Of a stretch of DNA of 64,000 nt, positions 33,111-42,633 are shown piece by piece. The stretch lies in the NCBI GenBank assembly GCA_047777345.1, contig JBKEEJ010000011.1, positions 48,454 to 112,453 of the forward strand, read 5' to 3'. Numbering within the stretch: the stretch's first letter is position 1; each line of letters begins with the position of its first letter. The position numbers and the translations under genes were made by a program. The notes under the pieces are model-generated. The model made no database searches, had not been told where the DNA came from, and saw only the letters and a list, made by a program, of their open reading frames with translations. The stretch is from Anaerocolumna sp047777345. GTDB taxonomy: Bacteria > Bacillota > Clostridia > Lachnospirales > Lachnospiraceae.

Positions 33111-34199
33111 ATGCTAAACATAAATAATAAGACAAAATTATTCTATGTAATTGCGGCAGCAATTATTGGAGTATATATTGGATTTGCGTATATTCTTCCG
33201 CTTTTCATTCCTTTTGTACTGGCATATTTTATTGCCTGGATTCTTATGCCGGCGGTAAATTTTTTGCAGAAAAAAATTCATATGCCCAAAATGATAGGAG
33301 GAATCATTGCTCTGGGGATTTTAAGTATAGCCGTAACCTGGGGTTTATACCATTTATGCAGGATTTTTTTGCAGCAGCTTACCGTATTGCTCCGGAATAT
33401 GCCTATTTATTTATCCATTCTTGGCTCTTATGTGGACCGGTTTTGTGACGGATGTGACGAATTTTTTGGAATACAGCTTGGCACAATGCGGGAGTATTTT
33501 TACAGCAGCATGGATGGATTATTAAACGTGGTAAAAGATAAAATTATGCCCGTTATAACATCCCGGAGCCTTAATATTATGATCGGGCTTGCCGGTATTG
33601 CAGGAATTATTCTGATTATACTGGTCTCCATACTTCTTCTGATTAAGGACGAGGAAGAATATTTAAGCAACTTTAAAAGCTCTGTGTTTTATCCGGATAT
33701 ACATGTGATAACCGGTAAATTATCCCGGATGGGAATTGCTTATTTGCGCACTCAGGCAATTATGATGATCTTTATTGCCACATTGTGTACGGCGGGATTA
33801 TTGCTTATTAAAAATAAATATGCCCTTCTTATCGGAATCGGAATCGGTATTTTTGACGCCTTTCCCATACTGGGAAGCGGATTGATTCTTGTCCCCTGGG
33901 GGATTATAGAACTGATAAACCGGAATTTGTATTCTGCCGCGGTACTTTTGACTTTGTATTTGTTATGTCAGCTGGTACGCCAGTTCTTGGAACCTAAACT
34001 TTTGGGAAACCGTATTGGCATTAAGCCAATATACACTTTAATGTCTATGTATATTGGTCTTAAGCTATTTGGGATAGCCGGATTTATTTTAGGCCCCTTA
34101 GGTTTAGTCATAATTAATACCATAGTCAATGAATATAAGCAAAGATTAAATTGTAATGATGAAAATGGCAATTATGAAAACCATATAACCGGAATATGA
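33111..34199 (+). CDS. AI-2E/PerM family membrane protein (YtvI-like)
   Basis: 362 residues with about eight membrane helices. Family features: the N-terminal pair of helices (VIAAAIIGVYIGFAYILPLF, IPFVLAYFIAWILMPAVNFL), a soluble middle section, and the C-terminal core IFDAFPILGSGLILVPWGII, LEPKLLGNRIGIKPIYTLMS, LFGIAGFILGPLGLVI. In spore formers one paralogue is YtvI, induced during sporulation; others export AI-2 or ions. Which one this is cannot be decided here. GGAGGGAGG precedes the ATG. Confidence 0.85.
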   Translation: MLNINNKTKLFYVIAAAIIGVYIGFAYILPLFIPFVLAYFIAWILMPAVNFLQKKIHMPKMIGGIIALGILSIAVTWGLYHLCRIFLQQLTVLLRNMPIYLSILGSYVDRFCDGCDEFFGIQLGTMREYFYSSMDGLLNVVKDKIMPVITSRSLNIMIGLAGIAGIILIILVSILLLIKDEEEYLSNFKSSVFYPDIHVITGKLSRMGIAYLRTQAIMMIFIATLCTAGLLLIKNKYALLIGIGIGIFDAFPILGSGLILVPWGIIELINRNLYSAAVLLTLYLLCQLVRQFLEPKLLGNRIGIKPIYTLMSMYIGLKLFGIAGFILGPLGLVIINTIVNEYKQRLNCNDENGNYENHITGI

Positions 34200-34228
34200 G
34201 TTTGAAAAGGAAACTTAAAAGGATATAC

Positions 34229-34257
34229 TTGACAAAAGAAAGGATGTAGCATAAAAT
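34229..34257 (+). promoter_or_regulatory. Promoter of the T-box-proS unit
   Basis: TTGACA at 34229-34234, 17-nt spacer, TAAAAT at 34252-34257, just before the T-box leader. Confidence 0.78.
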
Positions 34258-34261
34258 CTTC

Positions 34262-34490
34262 TATAACAGGCGTTGAAAAGGACTAGTATATAATCGTTAT
34301 CCTCTCAGAGAGAGAATTGGTCTGGTGTGAGATTCTTAGGATAACCTTATAGAACCTGCCTTGGAGCCCTGTATGAAAATACAGCGTAATTCCGGCGTTA
34401 ACGGATAAAAAGAGAACTGCCTTTTTGGCAGTTAATTAGGGTGGTACCGCCGAGGTCTTTCGGTCCCTTGTGGATGAAGGCCTTTTTTTT
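34262..34490 (+). promoter_or_regulatory. T-box leader, proline-specific, with terminator
   Basis: Stem I holds AGTA at about 34283, the AGAGAGA and GGTGTGAGAT distal elements, and the specifier loop GAAC with codon CCT (34355-34357), which encodes proline and matches proS. The T-box AATTAGGGTGGTACCGCC is at 34434-34451. The terminator pairs GGTCTT with AAGGCC and ends in eight T residues (about 34454-34490). Uncharged tRNA-Pro would stabilise the antiterminator and raise proS expression. Confidence 0.95.
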
Positions 34491-34602
34491 ATTATCTTTT
34501 TCTCTGTTAAAGAATTTATGAATCGAAATTTTGGCGAAAAAATTTCCGGTTTTTTATAGGAAATATTCTGTTAATGTTTTGTACGAAAAGGAGAGAGCAT
34601 TT

Positions 34603-36036
34603 ATGGCTAAGGAGAAAAAATTAGTAGAAGCAATTACTTCTATGGAAGAGGATTTTGCCCAGTGGTATACGGATGTGGTTACAAAAGCTGAATTAATTGA
34701 CTACTCCAGTATCAGGGGATGCATGATTTTACGTCCCAACGGTTATGCTATCTGGGAGAATATTCAAAAAGAACTGGACAAAAGATTTAAAGAAACAGGG
34801 GTAGAAAATGTATATCTGCCTATGTTTATACCGGAGAGTTTATTACAGAAAGAAAAAGACCATGTGGAAGGTTTCGCTCCGGAAGTTGCCTGGGTAACTC
34901 AGGGAGGAAATGAACCTTTACAGGAAAGAATGTGCGTAAGGCCTACCTCAGAAACCTTATTCTGTGACTTCTATTCCCATATTGTACAGTCTTACAGAGA
35001 TTTGCCTAAACTGTATAACCAGTGGTGCTCGGTTGTCCGCTGGGAAAAAACCACAAGGCCTTTCCTTCGTTCCATGGAATTTTTATGGCAGGAAGGTCAT
35101 ACTGTTCACGCAACTGCCAAAGAAGCAGAAGAAAGAACCATACAGATGTTAAATATTTATGCTGATTTTTGTGAACAGGTTTTGGCAATTCCTATGATTA
35201 AGGGAAGGAAAACCGATAAGGAGAAGTTTGCCGGAGCCCAGGCAACTTATACCATTGAAGCATTAATGCATGACGGCAAGGCCTTGCAGTCCGGTACCAG
35301 CCATAATTTTGGCGATGGCTTTGCCAGGGCCTTTAATATCCAGTATACCGATAAAGACAATACCCTCAAATATGTGCACCAGACTTCCTGGGGCTTGTCA
35401 ACCCGTATTATCGGAGCCATTATTATGGTACACGGAGATAACAGCGGTTTGGTACTTCCGCCGAGAATTGCACCGGTCCAGGTTATGATTATTCCAATTG
35501 CTCAGCATAAGGAAGGGGTACTGGAAAAAGCATCCGAACTAAAAGAAAAATTAGGAGCCTTCCGGGTTAAAGTGGATGATTCCGATAAGAGCCCTGGCTG
35601 GAAGTTTAGCGAGCAGGAAATGCGTGGTATTCCTGTTCGTATTGAAATCGGACCTAAGGATATTGAGGCAAATCAGGCAATTATCGTGCGCAGGGACACA
35701 AGAGAAAAAATTGTGGCCTCACTTGACGCAATAGAGGAAACGGTAGCCCAGGTACTGGATACCATGCAGAAGGATATGTTAGAAAGAGCCAGAAAGCATC
35801 GTGATACCCATACTACTTATGCAACAAATTTTGAAGAATTTAAAAATGCTGTTGCCAACAAACCGGGCTTTATTAAGGCCATGTGGTGCGGCGACAGAGC
35901 ATGTGAAGATGCCATTAAAGAAGAGACCGGCGCAACCTCACGCTGTATGCCTTTTGAGCAGGAACATATAGCGGATACCTGCGTATATTGTGGTAAGAAA
36001 GCCAAAGCTATGGTTTACTGGGGCAAATCATATTAA
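34603..36036 (+). CDS. proS: Prolyl-tRNA synthetase, archaeal/eukaryotic-like type 3
   Basis: 477 residues from the ATG at 34603, with AAGGAGAG before it; the frame extends upstream through the T-box terminator, so the longer start at 34531 is not real. Class II motifs are visible: PMFIPESLLQKEKDHVEGFA, motif 2 VVRWEKTTRPFLRSMEFLWQ, and motif 3 STRIIGAIIMVHGD. The absence of the large editing insertion and the C-terminal zinc-like segment (CGDRACEDAI.., CVYCGKKA) define type 3. Regulated by the T-box. Confidence 0.96.
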   Translation: MAKEKKLVEAITSMEEDFAQWYTDVVTKAELIDYSSIRGCMILRPNGYAIWENIQKELDKRFKETGVENVYLPMFIPESLLQKEKDHVEGFAPEVAWVTQGGNEPLQERMCVRPTSETLFCDFYSHIVQSYRDLPKLYNQWCSVVRWEKTTRPFLRSMEFLWQEGHTVHATAKEAEERTIQMLNIYADFCEQVLAIPMIKGRKTDKEKFAGAQATYTIEALMHDGKALQSGTSHNFGDGFARAFNIQYTDKDNTLKYVHQTSWGLSTRIIGAIIMVHGDNSGLVLPPRIAPVQVMIIPIAQHKEGVLEKASELKEKLGAFRVKVDDSDKSPGWKFSEQEMRGIPVRIEIGPKDIEANQAIIVRRDTREKIVASLDAIEETVAQVLDTMQKDMLERARKHRDTHTTYATNFEEFKNAVANKPGFIKAMWCGDRACEDAIKEETGATSRCMPFEQEHIADTCVYCGKKAKAMVYWGKSY

Positions 36037-36050
36037 AGATTAAAATAAAT

Positions 36051-36090
36051 AAGATGATTTCCATTCGATAAGGGAATCATCTTACTTTTT
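36051..36090 (+). terminator. Terminator after proS
   Basis: AAGATGATT.CC / GG.AATCATCTT stem, then ACTTTTTATTTTT. Confidence 0.85.
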
Positions 36091-36245
36091 ATTTTTGATA
36101 AAAACTCCAAGTTAAAAACGCTTTTTATAACCTTTCATAATTAATTTAAGAAGAATCGGATATATCTAATTTATAGGTTTTTTTAAAATAAGGTTATTTA
36201 TGTTACACAAACCATAAGAAATGAAAATAAAAAAGGAGTTTGAGA

Positions 36246-37010
36246 ATGAACATACTCATAACCAACGATGATGGCATATTAGCGGAAGGTATTCGGGTTC
36301 TTGCGGAAATATTAAGTGAATTGGCAGATGTGACGGTGGTAGCTCCAAGCGGTCAAAGGAGCGCAGTTTCCCATGGCATAACCGTAAGGGATCCTTTAGT
36401 GGTGAAAGAGGTAAGTTTTCCGGCAGCAGTTAAAAAGGCATACAGCATAAGCGGAAATCCTGCGGACTGCGTAAGACTTGCAGTAGAAGATCTGATGCCT
36501 GAAAAACCGGATTTACTGATATCAGGCATTAACGCGGGGCCAAATTTCGGACAGGATATTATTTATTCGGGAACAGTATCCGGTGCCATGGAAGGAATGT
36601 TTTATAAAATCCCTTCCATTGCGTTTTCTTTGGACGGATCCGATTATAAAATCCCAAGATTATGTGGGAAAGAAGTTGTAAATGCTTTTCTTAAAAAAAA
36701 TAAAGATCCCAAAACCATCTGGAATGTGAACTTTCCGTCCTGTCCGAAAGAAGATTTTAAAGGTATAATTTTTGCCCCTTTGTCCGGCCATTCACAGTTT
36801 CCGTTCCGGTTTAAGAAATATGCAGTGTCAGAAAAGGAATGGTATTACTTCCCTCTTTCCGAGGCAGTTGGCGTTTTGGAAAAAAATACGGATGTAGATT
36901 ATGTAAGAAGGGGATATACAACCATAACACCCCTTACCATTAATTTCTCCAGGGACAGTAATGAGGAAGAAGGCATGATTTCCTTTGAGACGGGAAACCT
37001 TCCCGGTTAG
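36246..37010 (+). CDS. surE: 5'/3'-nucleotidase SurE
   Basis: 254 residues from the ATG at 36246, 7 nt after AGGAG; a TTG six bases earlier would be too close to the site. Signature NILITNDDG at the N-terminus (metal-binding Asp pair), SGQRSAVSHGIT, GNPADCVRLAV, and the SGINAGPNFGQDIIYSGTVS loop. SurE removes phosphate from nucleoside monophosphates in a metal-dependent way. Confidence 0.95.
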   Translation: MNILITNDDGILAEGIRVLAEILSELADVTVVAPSGQRSAVSHGITVRDPLVVKEVSFPAAVKKAYSISGNPADCVRLAVEDLMPEKPDLLISGINAGPNFGQDIIYSGTVSGAMEGMFYKIPSIAFSLDGSDYKIPRLCGKEVVNAFLKKNKDPKTIWNVNFPSCPKEDFKGIIFAPLSGHSQFPFRFKKYAVSEKEWYYFPLSEAVGVLEKNTDVDYVRRGYTTITPLTINFSRDSNEEEGMISFETGNLPG

Positions 37011-37025
37011 TGTAACGGAAAGTCG

Positions 37026-37054
37026 TTGTTATATGGTAAAAATTGGGCTATAAT
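37026..37054 (+). promoter_or_regulatory. Putative promoter of cca
   Basis: TTGTTA at 37026-37031, 17-nt spacer, TATAAT at 37049-37054, 33 nt before the start. Confidence 0.65.
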
Positions 37055-37086
37055 ATAAAATAAGATTTTGTGCAGGAAGGATAGGT

Positions 37087-38460
37087 ATGAAGATAGATTT
37101 ACCGTATAATGTGGATTATATTATAAATGAACTGATGGCAAACGGATTTGAGGCTTATGCGGTGGGAGGCTGTGTGCGTGACTGCATCCTTGGAAGGGAA
37201 CCGGAAGATTGGGATATTACCACCTCTGCCCGTCCTGTGGATGTAAAGCGAATATTTCATCGAACAGTGGATACAGGAATTCAGCACGGAACGGTAACTG
37301 TCCTATTGGATAAGGAAGGTTATGAAGTAACCACCTATCGGGTTGACGGAGAGTATGAGGATAACAGAAGACCCAAAAGTGTAGAGTTTACGGCAAATCT
37401 GGAAGAAGATTTAAAAAGAAGAGATTTTACCATTAATGCTATGGCCTATAACAAACGGGATGGTTTAGTTGACGTATTTGGCGGATTAAATGATTTAAAG
37501 AATGGTATTATACGATGTGTGGGAAGTGCCGCCGAGCGGTTTGACGAAGATGCCTTACGTATTTTAAGGGCTATCCGTTTTTCGGCCCAGTTAGGATTTC
37601 AGATTGAAGAGGAAACTTTAAAGGCGGTAAAGGAGAAGGCAGACAGACTTAAAGCCATCAGTGCCGAACGGATTCGGGTGGAGCTGAATAAACTTTTGTT
37701 ATCTTCCCATCCCGACAAATTAATTGATGCTTATCAGGCGGGAATCACCAAGGTGGTTCTTCCGGAATTTGATTTTATGATGGAAACAGAAAAGAAAGAT
37801 TTCCTTCATATTTATAATATTGGCTTTCACAGCATAAAAGGGGCAGAATGGGCCGGAAAAGAAAAACCATTATTAAAAACTGATTACAGTCAGAAAGAAA
37901 TGTTGGTGTTGCGTTGGACCATGCTGCTTCATGAAGTGGAGAATCTTGGCTGTAAAACAGCCACATCGGAAGAAAAACCCGATTCCGAAAATACCGAAAA
38001 GGAGGCCACCATTGCCAAGAATATATTAAGGAGGCTAAAGTTTGATAACGAAACCATTAATTTGGTAACTCGGTTAATTAAGTGGCATGATTATCAGTTT
38101 ACTTTAACTCCTCAGGACATGAGGAAAGCAATAAACAAAATCGGAATTGACATTATGGAATTACTGTTTGAGGTAAAAGCGGCAGATATAATGGCGGGAA
38201 ACCCAAACATTCGGGAAGAAAAGCTAAAGGAATTAAACCAGGCCGTAAAGTTATACCGGGAAATTAAAGAGAAGGAAGAATGCGTAAATCTTAAGATGCT
38301 AAAAATCAATGGTAAGGATTTGATTGATATAGGCATGAAACCAGGAAAATCAATGGGGGATATATTGAATCATCTGTTAATGCAGGTTTTGGACAATCCT
38401 TCTTTAAATGAAAAGCAGACTTTGTTAAAGTTAGCAAAAGAATTTTTAAGCACTCCCTAA
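37087..38460 (+). CDS. cca: CCA-adding tRNA nucleotidyltransferase
   Basis: 457 residues. The polymerase-beta fold head is intact: GGCVRDCILGREPEDWDIT (with the D-x-D metal motif DWD), RRDFTINAMAY, RFDEDALRILRAIRFSAQLG. An HD-like region sits further on (LLHEVENLG, RLIKWHDYQF). It adds or repairs the 3' CCA of tRNAs without a template. Short spacing and its own promoter suggest independent expression from surE. Confidence 0.93.
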   Translation: MKIDLPYNVDYIINELMANGFEAYAVGGCVRDCILGREPEDWDITTSARPVDVKRIFHRTVDTGIQHGTVTVLLDKEGYEVTTYRVDGEYEDNRRPKSVEFTANLEEDLKRRDFTINAMAYNKRDGLVDVFGGLNDLKNGIIRCVGSAAERFDEDALRILRAIRFSAQLGFQIEEETLKAVKEKADRLKAISAERIRVELNKLLLSSHPDKLIDAYQAGITKVVLPEFDFMMETEKKDFLHIYNIGFHSIKGAEWAGKEKPLLKTDYSQKEMLVLRWTMLLHEVENLGCKTATSEEKPDSENTEKEATIAKNILRRLKFDNETINLVTRLIKWHDYQFTLTPQDMRKAINKIGIDIMELLFEVKAADIMAGNPNIREEKLKELNQAVKLYREIKEKEECVNLKMLKINGKDLIDIGMKPGKSMGDILNHLLMQVLDNPSLNEKQTLLKLAKEFLSTP

Positions 38461-38668
38461 GATAAATTCATAGGTTGATTTCAGGCGGTAAATGTTTACT
38501 TAGGCCATGTTCTAAAATGATATGAAATTTTGTCCAATGAAATAAAAAGCCTCCAAATTTTATCAAAAAATCCCCCTTATCCCTGTCATGAATTGGAATC
38601 CTTTATCATAGGATTAAGAGAGACACCCCTATGAAGCGGTGCAATAGTTTGGGTCAGGAGGCTTTCCT

Positions 38669-39751
38669 ATGGAGGATAGAAATCTAGAACTATTCAAACA
38701 ATATAATATAAAAATCTACAATACATACAGAATCAGGGGGGCATTTATAATAGAGACAGATAAGGGACTCAAGCTATTGAAAAGCTTAGAGAGTTCTAAA
38801 AGCCGAATTGATTTTGAAAACACAGTTTTGGAATACTTGACTGTTCAAAATTACCCCTATGTAGATTTATATGTTAAGAACAATTCCAATGAGATTATAA
38901 CGGAAGATAATACCGGAAATAAGTATGTCTTAAAAAACTGGTTTCCGGGAGAAGAATGCAATTTAAAAGATGAGGTAAATGTAGCAGATGCCGCCGTTAA
39001 TTTAGCCATATTGCATTCCCTGCTTCGCGAAGTACCGCTGACCAAAGAGCAGGTGGAATATAATAAAAGTCCCTGCCTGATGGAGGTCTTTGATAAGAGA
39101 AACCGGGAATTAAAACGGGTCAGAGGATATATTCGGGAAAAAAGAAAAAAAAACGAATTTGAATTATGTTATTTAAATTGTTATGATGAATTTTATGAGC
39201 AGTCCCAGGAAGCAACCAAAATTCTTGGGGAATCCAATTATGTTCATCTGATGAAGGAAGCCGTAGAACACAGGCATATCTGTCATGGCAATTATACCTA
39301 TCATAATATTATTTTGTTAAAGGATGAAAAGACACTTAAGGACAGCATCAGTCTGAACACCAACTATACGGAAGTATCAGCGGCAGGGCTTAAAGGGACT
39401 ATCCGGGCCAATATGGCTACCACAAATTTTGAAAAGGCTTGTATAGGTGTGCAAATTAGCGATTTATATCAGTTTATCCGTAAGGTTATGGAAAAAAATG
39501 ATTGGGACATTGATATGGGCAGTATGATATTGGACAGTTATACACGGGTCCTGCCTATTGATAAAGATGAACTGAAATTATTGTATATTCTTCTTTTATA
39601 TCCCGAAAAGTTTTGGAAGATTACCAACTTTTATTATAACGGTAAAAAATCGTGGGTACCACAGCGCAATATCCAAAAATTAATCGGAATACAGGAACAG
39701 ATGGAAATGAAAAAGCAGTTTCTGGATTGTCTGGCAACAACTATAAACTAA
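38669..39751 (+). CDS. CotS-family spore coat protein (kinase-like fold)
   Basis: 360 residues, the usual length of CotS proteins, which have an aminoglycoside-phosphotransferase/choline-kinase-like fold. Recognisable parts: FKQYNIKIYNTYRIRGAFII, ILHSLLREVPLT, the catalytic-loop equivalent CHGNYTYHNIILL, then DLYQFIRKVMEKNDWDID. The loop has HGN where active kinases have HGD, so phosphotransfer may be lost, as is likely for several coat members. AGGAGG upstream supports the start. A coat role is inferred from the family. Confidence 0.85.
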   Translation: MEDRNLELFKQYNIKIYNTYRIRGAFIIETDKGLKLLKSLESSKSRIDFENTVLEYLTVQNYPYVDLYVKNNSNEIITEDNTGNKYVLKNWFPGEECNLKDEVNVADAAVNLAILHSLLREVPLTKEQVEYNKSPCLMEVFDKRNRELKRVRGYIREKRKKNEFELCYLNCYDEFYEQSQEATKILGESNYVHLMKEAVEHRHICHGNYTYHNIILLKDEKTLKDSISLNTNYTEVSAAGLKGTIRANMATTNFEKACIGVQISDLYQFIRKVMEKNDWDIDMGSMILDSYTRVLPIDKDELKLLYILLLYPEKFWKITNFYYNGKKSWVPQRNIQKLIGIQEQMEMKKQFLDCLATTIN

Positions 39752-39766
39752 GGACAAAGTAACTAG

Positions 39767-39795
39767 TTGTCTTACCATAAGGAATAGTCTATAAT
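39767..39795 (+). promoter_or_regulatory. Putative promoter of the PEGA gene
   Basis: TTGTCT at 39767-39772, 17-nt spacer, TATAAT at 39790-39795. Confidence 0.6.
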
Positions 39796-39807
39796 GAAAT
39801 TAACCGT

Positions 39808-39833
39808 AAAGGGACTGTTGACACAGGCCCTTT
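39808..39833 (+). terminator. Terminator-like hairpin in the leader of the PEGA gene
   Basis: AAAGGGACTGT / ACAGGCCCTTT with one mismatch and a 4-nt loop, followed by CATCTT rather than a T-run. It lies at the start of the predicted transcript, 25 nt before the start codon; it may only stabilise the 5' end. Confidence 0.4.
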
Positions 39834-39857
39834 CATCTTAAAAGAGAGGTTTTTCCA

Positions 39858-41324
39858 TTGGACGATATGATAAACGTTTTTAAAGAACCTAAGAAAAATA
39901 AATATGGCTTTTTTCCATACTTATTGTTTGGTGGGTTTTTTGTTATATTAATCGCAGCTTTTTTTTCGGCTGCGGCACAGAATTCTTCTAAGAAAACCTT
40001 TTCCGGCAATATGAATGAAACAAGGCAGACCGATGAAAGCGGTGAAGAAGAAAATGAGAATTCACCGGTCTTGGCAGTGCTTAAGGAAATTGATACGAAA
40101 AATTGCACTATGACTTTGCTAGATACAGAGAATGGACAAGATATTATTTTAACTTATACCGGTATTACCGATATAACAGACAAATATGAACAGGTTATTG
40201 CGGCATCCCAGCTTAATTCCGGGGAAATGGTGGACGTCTGTTATGATAAAAATACGTCCGTACTAAGTAAGGTTCAGATTTCAAACCGCGCCTGGGAATA
40301 TAAAGGGGTTGTAAATTGGAGCCTTAATGAAAAAGAAAACAGTTTTACCATTTTAAATTCCAAATATAAGCTTGCCGATAATCCGGTTATTTTTAAAGAT
40401 AAGCAGAAACTTAACTTAAGTGATCTTGATTCAGAGGATGAACTTGTGGTAAAAGGGTATGACAGGCAGGTTTGGTCCATACTGGTAAGCAAAGGCCACG
40501 GCACAATACGTTTTGAAGATTATGATGATTTTATCGGAGGTACCGTGTATATTGGGAACCGGAAAATCCTTCCCATTGAATCGGATATGACGATTACCAT
40601 CAGGGAAGGCGATTATGAGGTTACCATGGAAAAGGGAAACTTAAAGGGTACGAAAGAAGTGACAGTACGCCCATTTGAGGAAACCGTTCTTAATATGGGT
40701 GAATTTAAACTTCCGCCGGAAAAGAAAGGCAAGGTAACGTTTCATATAAGTCCGGAAGGTGCGGATCTTTATATTAATGATCAGCCATATGATTACAGTA
40801 AGCCAATTGAATTAACCTATGGAGAATATGCGGTTAGAGTAACTTTAGGCGGTTATATGGATTATAACGGCAAGTTGAAAGTTACGGGCCCCAGTAAAAC
40901 CATTACCATTAAGCTGGCCGAGAACCAAGGTAATAATAAAAAAGATAACAATACGGCTGATGATAATACTGCAGATAACTCGACTGCCGGCGGTAATAAT
41001 CAAAACAACCGGAAAGCCAACAGCACCGGTTCTGATTCCAACAGCAATTCCGGTGAAAATACCACTAAGGATACAAACAGCAATGCAGACTATACGGAAG
41101 TAAAAGGAAACAGTAATATATATGTTGAGGAACCAGAAGGAGCCAGTGTTTACTTTGACGGTCAGTTTAAGGGTACCGCTCCGGTCAGTTTCCCCAAGGA
41201 ATCAGGTACTCATTATATTACCTTAATTAAGTCCGGGTATTTTACAAAAACGTATTCGGTAGAAATTGAAGATAACGGAGAAGATGTTAAGTATAATTTT
41301 CCGGAACTTAAGAAAAGTGAGTGA
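39858..41324 (+). CDS. Membrane-anchored PEGA-domain protein
   Basis: 488 residues from a TTG at 39858 (AGAGAGGT 7 nt upstream; the next in-frame ATG is 9 nt later). One membrane helix at about 17-36 (FFPYLLFGGFFVILIAAFFS), then an extracellular Asp/Glu-rich region and three PEGA-type beta modules at about 225-285, 290-355 and 420-485 (for example EGADLYINDQPYDYSKPIEL and GASVYFDGQFKGTAPVSF). The modules are separated by an Asn/Thr/Asp-rich linker (about 356-415), a likely cell-wall spacer. PEGA modules bind or pack on S-layer and wall structures; the role here is unknown. A PrcB-like lipoprotein follows. Confidence 0.85.
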   Translation: MDDMINVFKEPKKNKYGFFPYLLFGGFFVILIAAFFSAAAQNSSKKTFSGNMNETRQTDESGEEENENSPVLAVLKEIDTKNCTMTLLDTENGQDIILTYTGITDITDKYEQVIAASQLNSGEMVDVCYDKNTSVLSKVQISNRAWEYKGVVNWSLNEKENSFTILNSKYKLADNPVIFKDKQKLNLSDLDSEDELVVKGYDRQVWSILVSKGHGTIRFEDYDDFIGGTVYIGNRKILPIESDMTITIREGDYEVTMEKGNLKGTKEVTVRPFEETVLNMGEFKLPPEKKGKVTFHISPEGADLYINDQPYDYSKPIELTYGEYAVRVTLGGYMDYNGKLKVTGPSKTITIKLAENQGNNKKDNNTADDNTADNSTAGGNNQNNRKANSTGSDSNSNSGENTTKDTNSNADYTEVKGNSNIYVEEPEGASVYFDGQFKGTAPVSFPKESGTHYITLIKSGYFTKTYSVEIEDNGEDVKYNFPELKKSE

Positions 41325-41396
41325 AGCTTTGGACTTCTTGCATATTTTATGGCTTCCGACATAGAATAAATTAAAGAAATTCTATGGAGGTTAAAA

Positions 41397-41813
41397 TTGC
41401 GCAGACTTAGAATTTTATTACTTCTTTTGGGAGTAATAGGAGGCAGTCTATTTCTTACCGCATGTAAGTCAGAAGATACCGATATTAAAAAAATCAGGGA
41501 TTTGGAATTTACCGTTGTGGAAGATGCGGATGTTCCGGAACAGTTAATGCAGATAATAAACGAAAAGAAAAAAGAACCTTTTAAATTGTCCTACTCTACT
41601 GCGGACAGTCTGTACATAGTGGTTGGCTATGGAGAACAGCCTACCGGAGGCTACAGCATTACGGTAGATGATTTATTTCTTACATCCAATGCCGTTTATA
41701 TCGATACCAATCTGGTAGGCCCTTCGGAGACTGAGAAAGTAATTAACTCCGTTACATATCCTTATGTGGTTGTGAAAACCGAGTTTATCGACAAAAGCGT
41801 TGTGTTTAAATAG
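41397..41813 (+). CDS. PrcB-like lipoprotein
   Basis: 138 residues from a TTG with GGAGG 6 nt before. Signal peptide with lipobox LTAC (Cys 23), then a single small domain: LYIVVGYGEQPTGGYSITVD is the conserved PrcB core. PrcB was named from a Treponema protease-complex subunit. It is co-directional with the PEGA gene and possibly co-transcribed. Likely anchored on the outer face of the membrane. Confidence 0.8.
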   Translation: MRRLRILLLLLGVIGGSLFLTACKSEDTDIKKIRDLEFTVVEDADVPEQLMQIINEKKKEPFKLSYSTADSLYIVVGYGEQPTGGYSITVDDLFLTSNAVYIDTNLVGPSETEKVINSVTYPYVVVKTEFIDKSVVFK

Positions 41814-41825
41814 GAATTTTCAATG

Positions 41826-41864
41826 ACAGTCTGAAATAGTTTTCCGCTGATTTCAGGCTGTTTT
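41826..41864 (+). terminator. Terminator after the PrcB-like gene
   Basis: ACAGTCTGAAAT / ATTTCAGGCTGT stem with one wobble and TTTT. The 200 nt that follow up to the veg promoter are very AT-rich with nothing else recognisable. Confidence 0.75.
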
Positions 41865-42068
41865 ATATAGCAAAAATATATGAAAATACGTGATAAATAA
41901 CAAAAAAATTATAATTATGCAATAAAAAATAGATATTATAACTATTACATTTTTTGGGGAAGGATATTTTTTGAAAATAATTACAATTAGATGCAATAAA
42001 TTGTAAGCTTCTTTCGTCCTTTTTTTCTGTATAAGGCTCTTTAAAAGACTAATTTGTCAGAATATTTG

Positions 42069-42098
42069 TTTGACCGTTTGAAAATTACATGCTATAAT
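42069..42098 (+). promoter_or_regulatory. Promoter of veg
   Basis: TTGACC at 42069-42074, 18-nt spacer, TATAAT at 42093-42098. veg of Bacillus is known for its very strong promoter. Confidence 0.75.
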
Positions 42099-42196
42099 GA
42101 CGTTAGCTGTATTTTCGGTACTTATGTCCAAATGTCGGACAAATGTATTCCGACTATCCTAAATTAAGGTGCAGTACTTTTAAGGAGGCTATTATC

Positions 42197-42439
42197 ATGT
42201 TGAAACAGGCAGACGTTAGCAAGGTCCGCAGGGAAATAATAAGTCATGTAGGAAGCAGGGTAAGGATTAAGGAAAATAAAGGGAGAAACAAAATGGACAT
42301 AACAGAAGGCATCATTACGGCGACTTATCCTAGTATTTTTCTTGTGAAAGTAGAAGACGGCTCGACTGATTCGGTGAAAACATTATCCTTTAGTTATGCG
42401 GATGTTTTAACAAAAGATGTACAAATGATGTTATGCTAA
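42197..42439 (+). CDS. veg: Veg family protein
   Basis: 80 residues from the ATG at 42197, with AAGGAGG before it; 18 upstream codons in the same frame have no ribosome site. The sequence SKVRREIISHVGSRVRIKEN and TEGIITATYPSIFLVKVE is the Veg core. In B. subtilis Veg (86 residues) stimulates biofilm genes through SinR. Flanked by a good promoter and terminator, so it is a single-gene unit. Confidence 0.92.
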   Translation: MLKQADVSKVRREIISHVGSRVRIKENKGRNKMDITEGIITATYPSIFLVKVEDGSTDSVKTLSFSYADVLTKDVQMMLC

Positions 42440-42463
42440 ATTGATATAAAAGTAGAAAAAAAG

Positions 42464-42497
42464 ACAAGCTTTCGTTTGATAAGGCTTGTTTTTTTTT
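42464..42497 (+). terminator. Terminator after veg
   Basis: ACAAGCTT / AAGGCTTGT stem (one bulge) with a T-run of nine. Confidence 0.85.
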
Positions 42498-42575
42498 ATA
42501 GGAAATGGCGTCTTATAAATCAAAAACCTTCCGGAGGATACGTACTCGCATAATAGGGATATTTCTGCCTGTGGC
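42498..42575 (+). repeat. Dispersed intergenic repeat, copy A2
   Basis: TATAGGAAATGGCGTCTT then core AATCAAAAACCTTCCGGAGG at 42518-42537, then ATACGTACTCGCATAATAG. Best match to copy A1, also sharing the TATAGGAA start. It starts right at the end of the veg terminator. Confidence 0.6.
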
Positions 42576-42633
42576 AGGATTGTGTTTGCCAGGAGCCCAT
42601 GTTTGAATGTACATCCTCATTGCGTATTTCATT

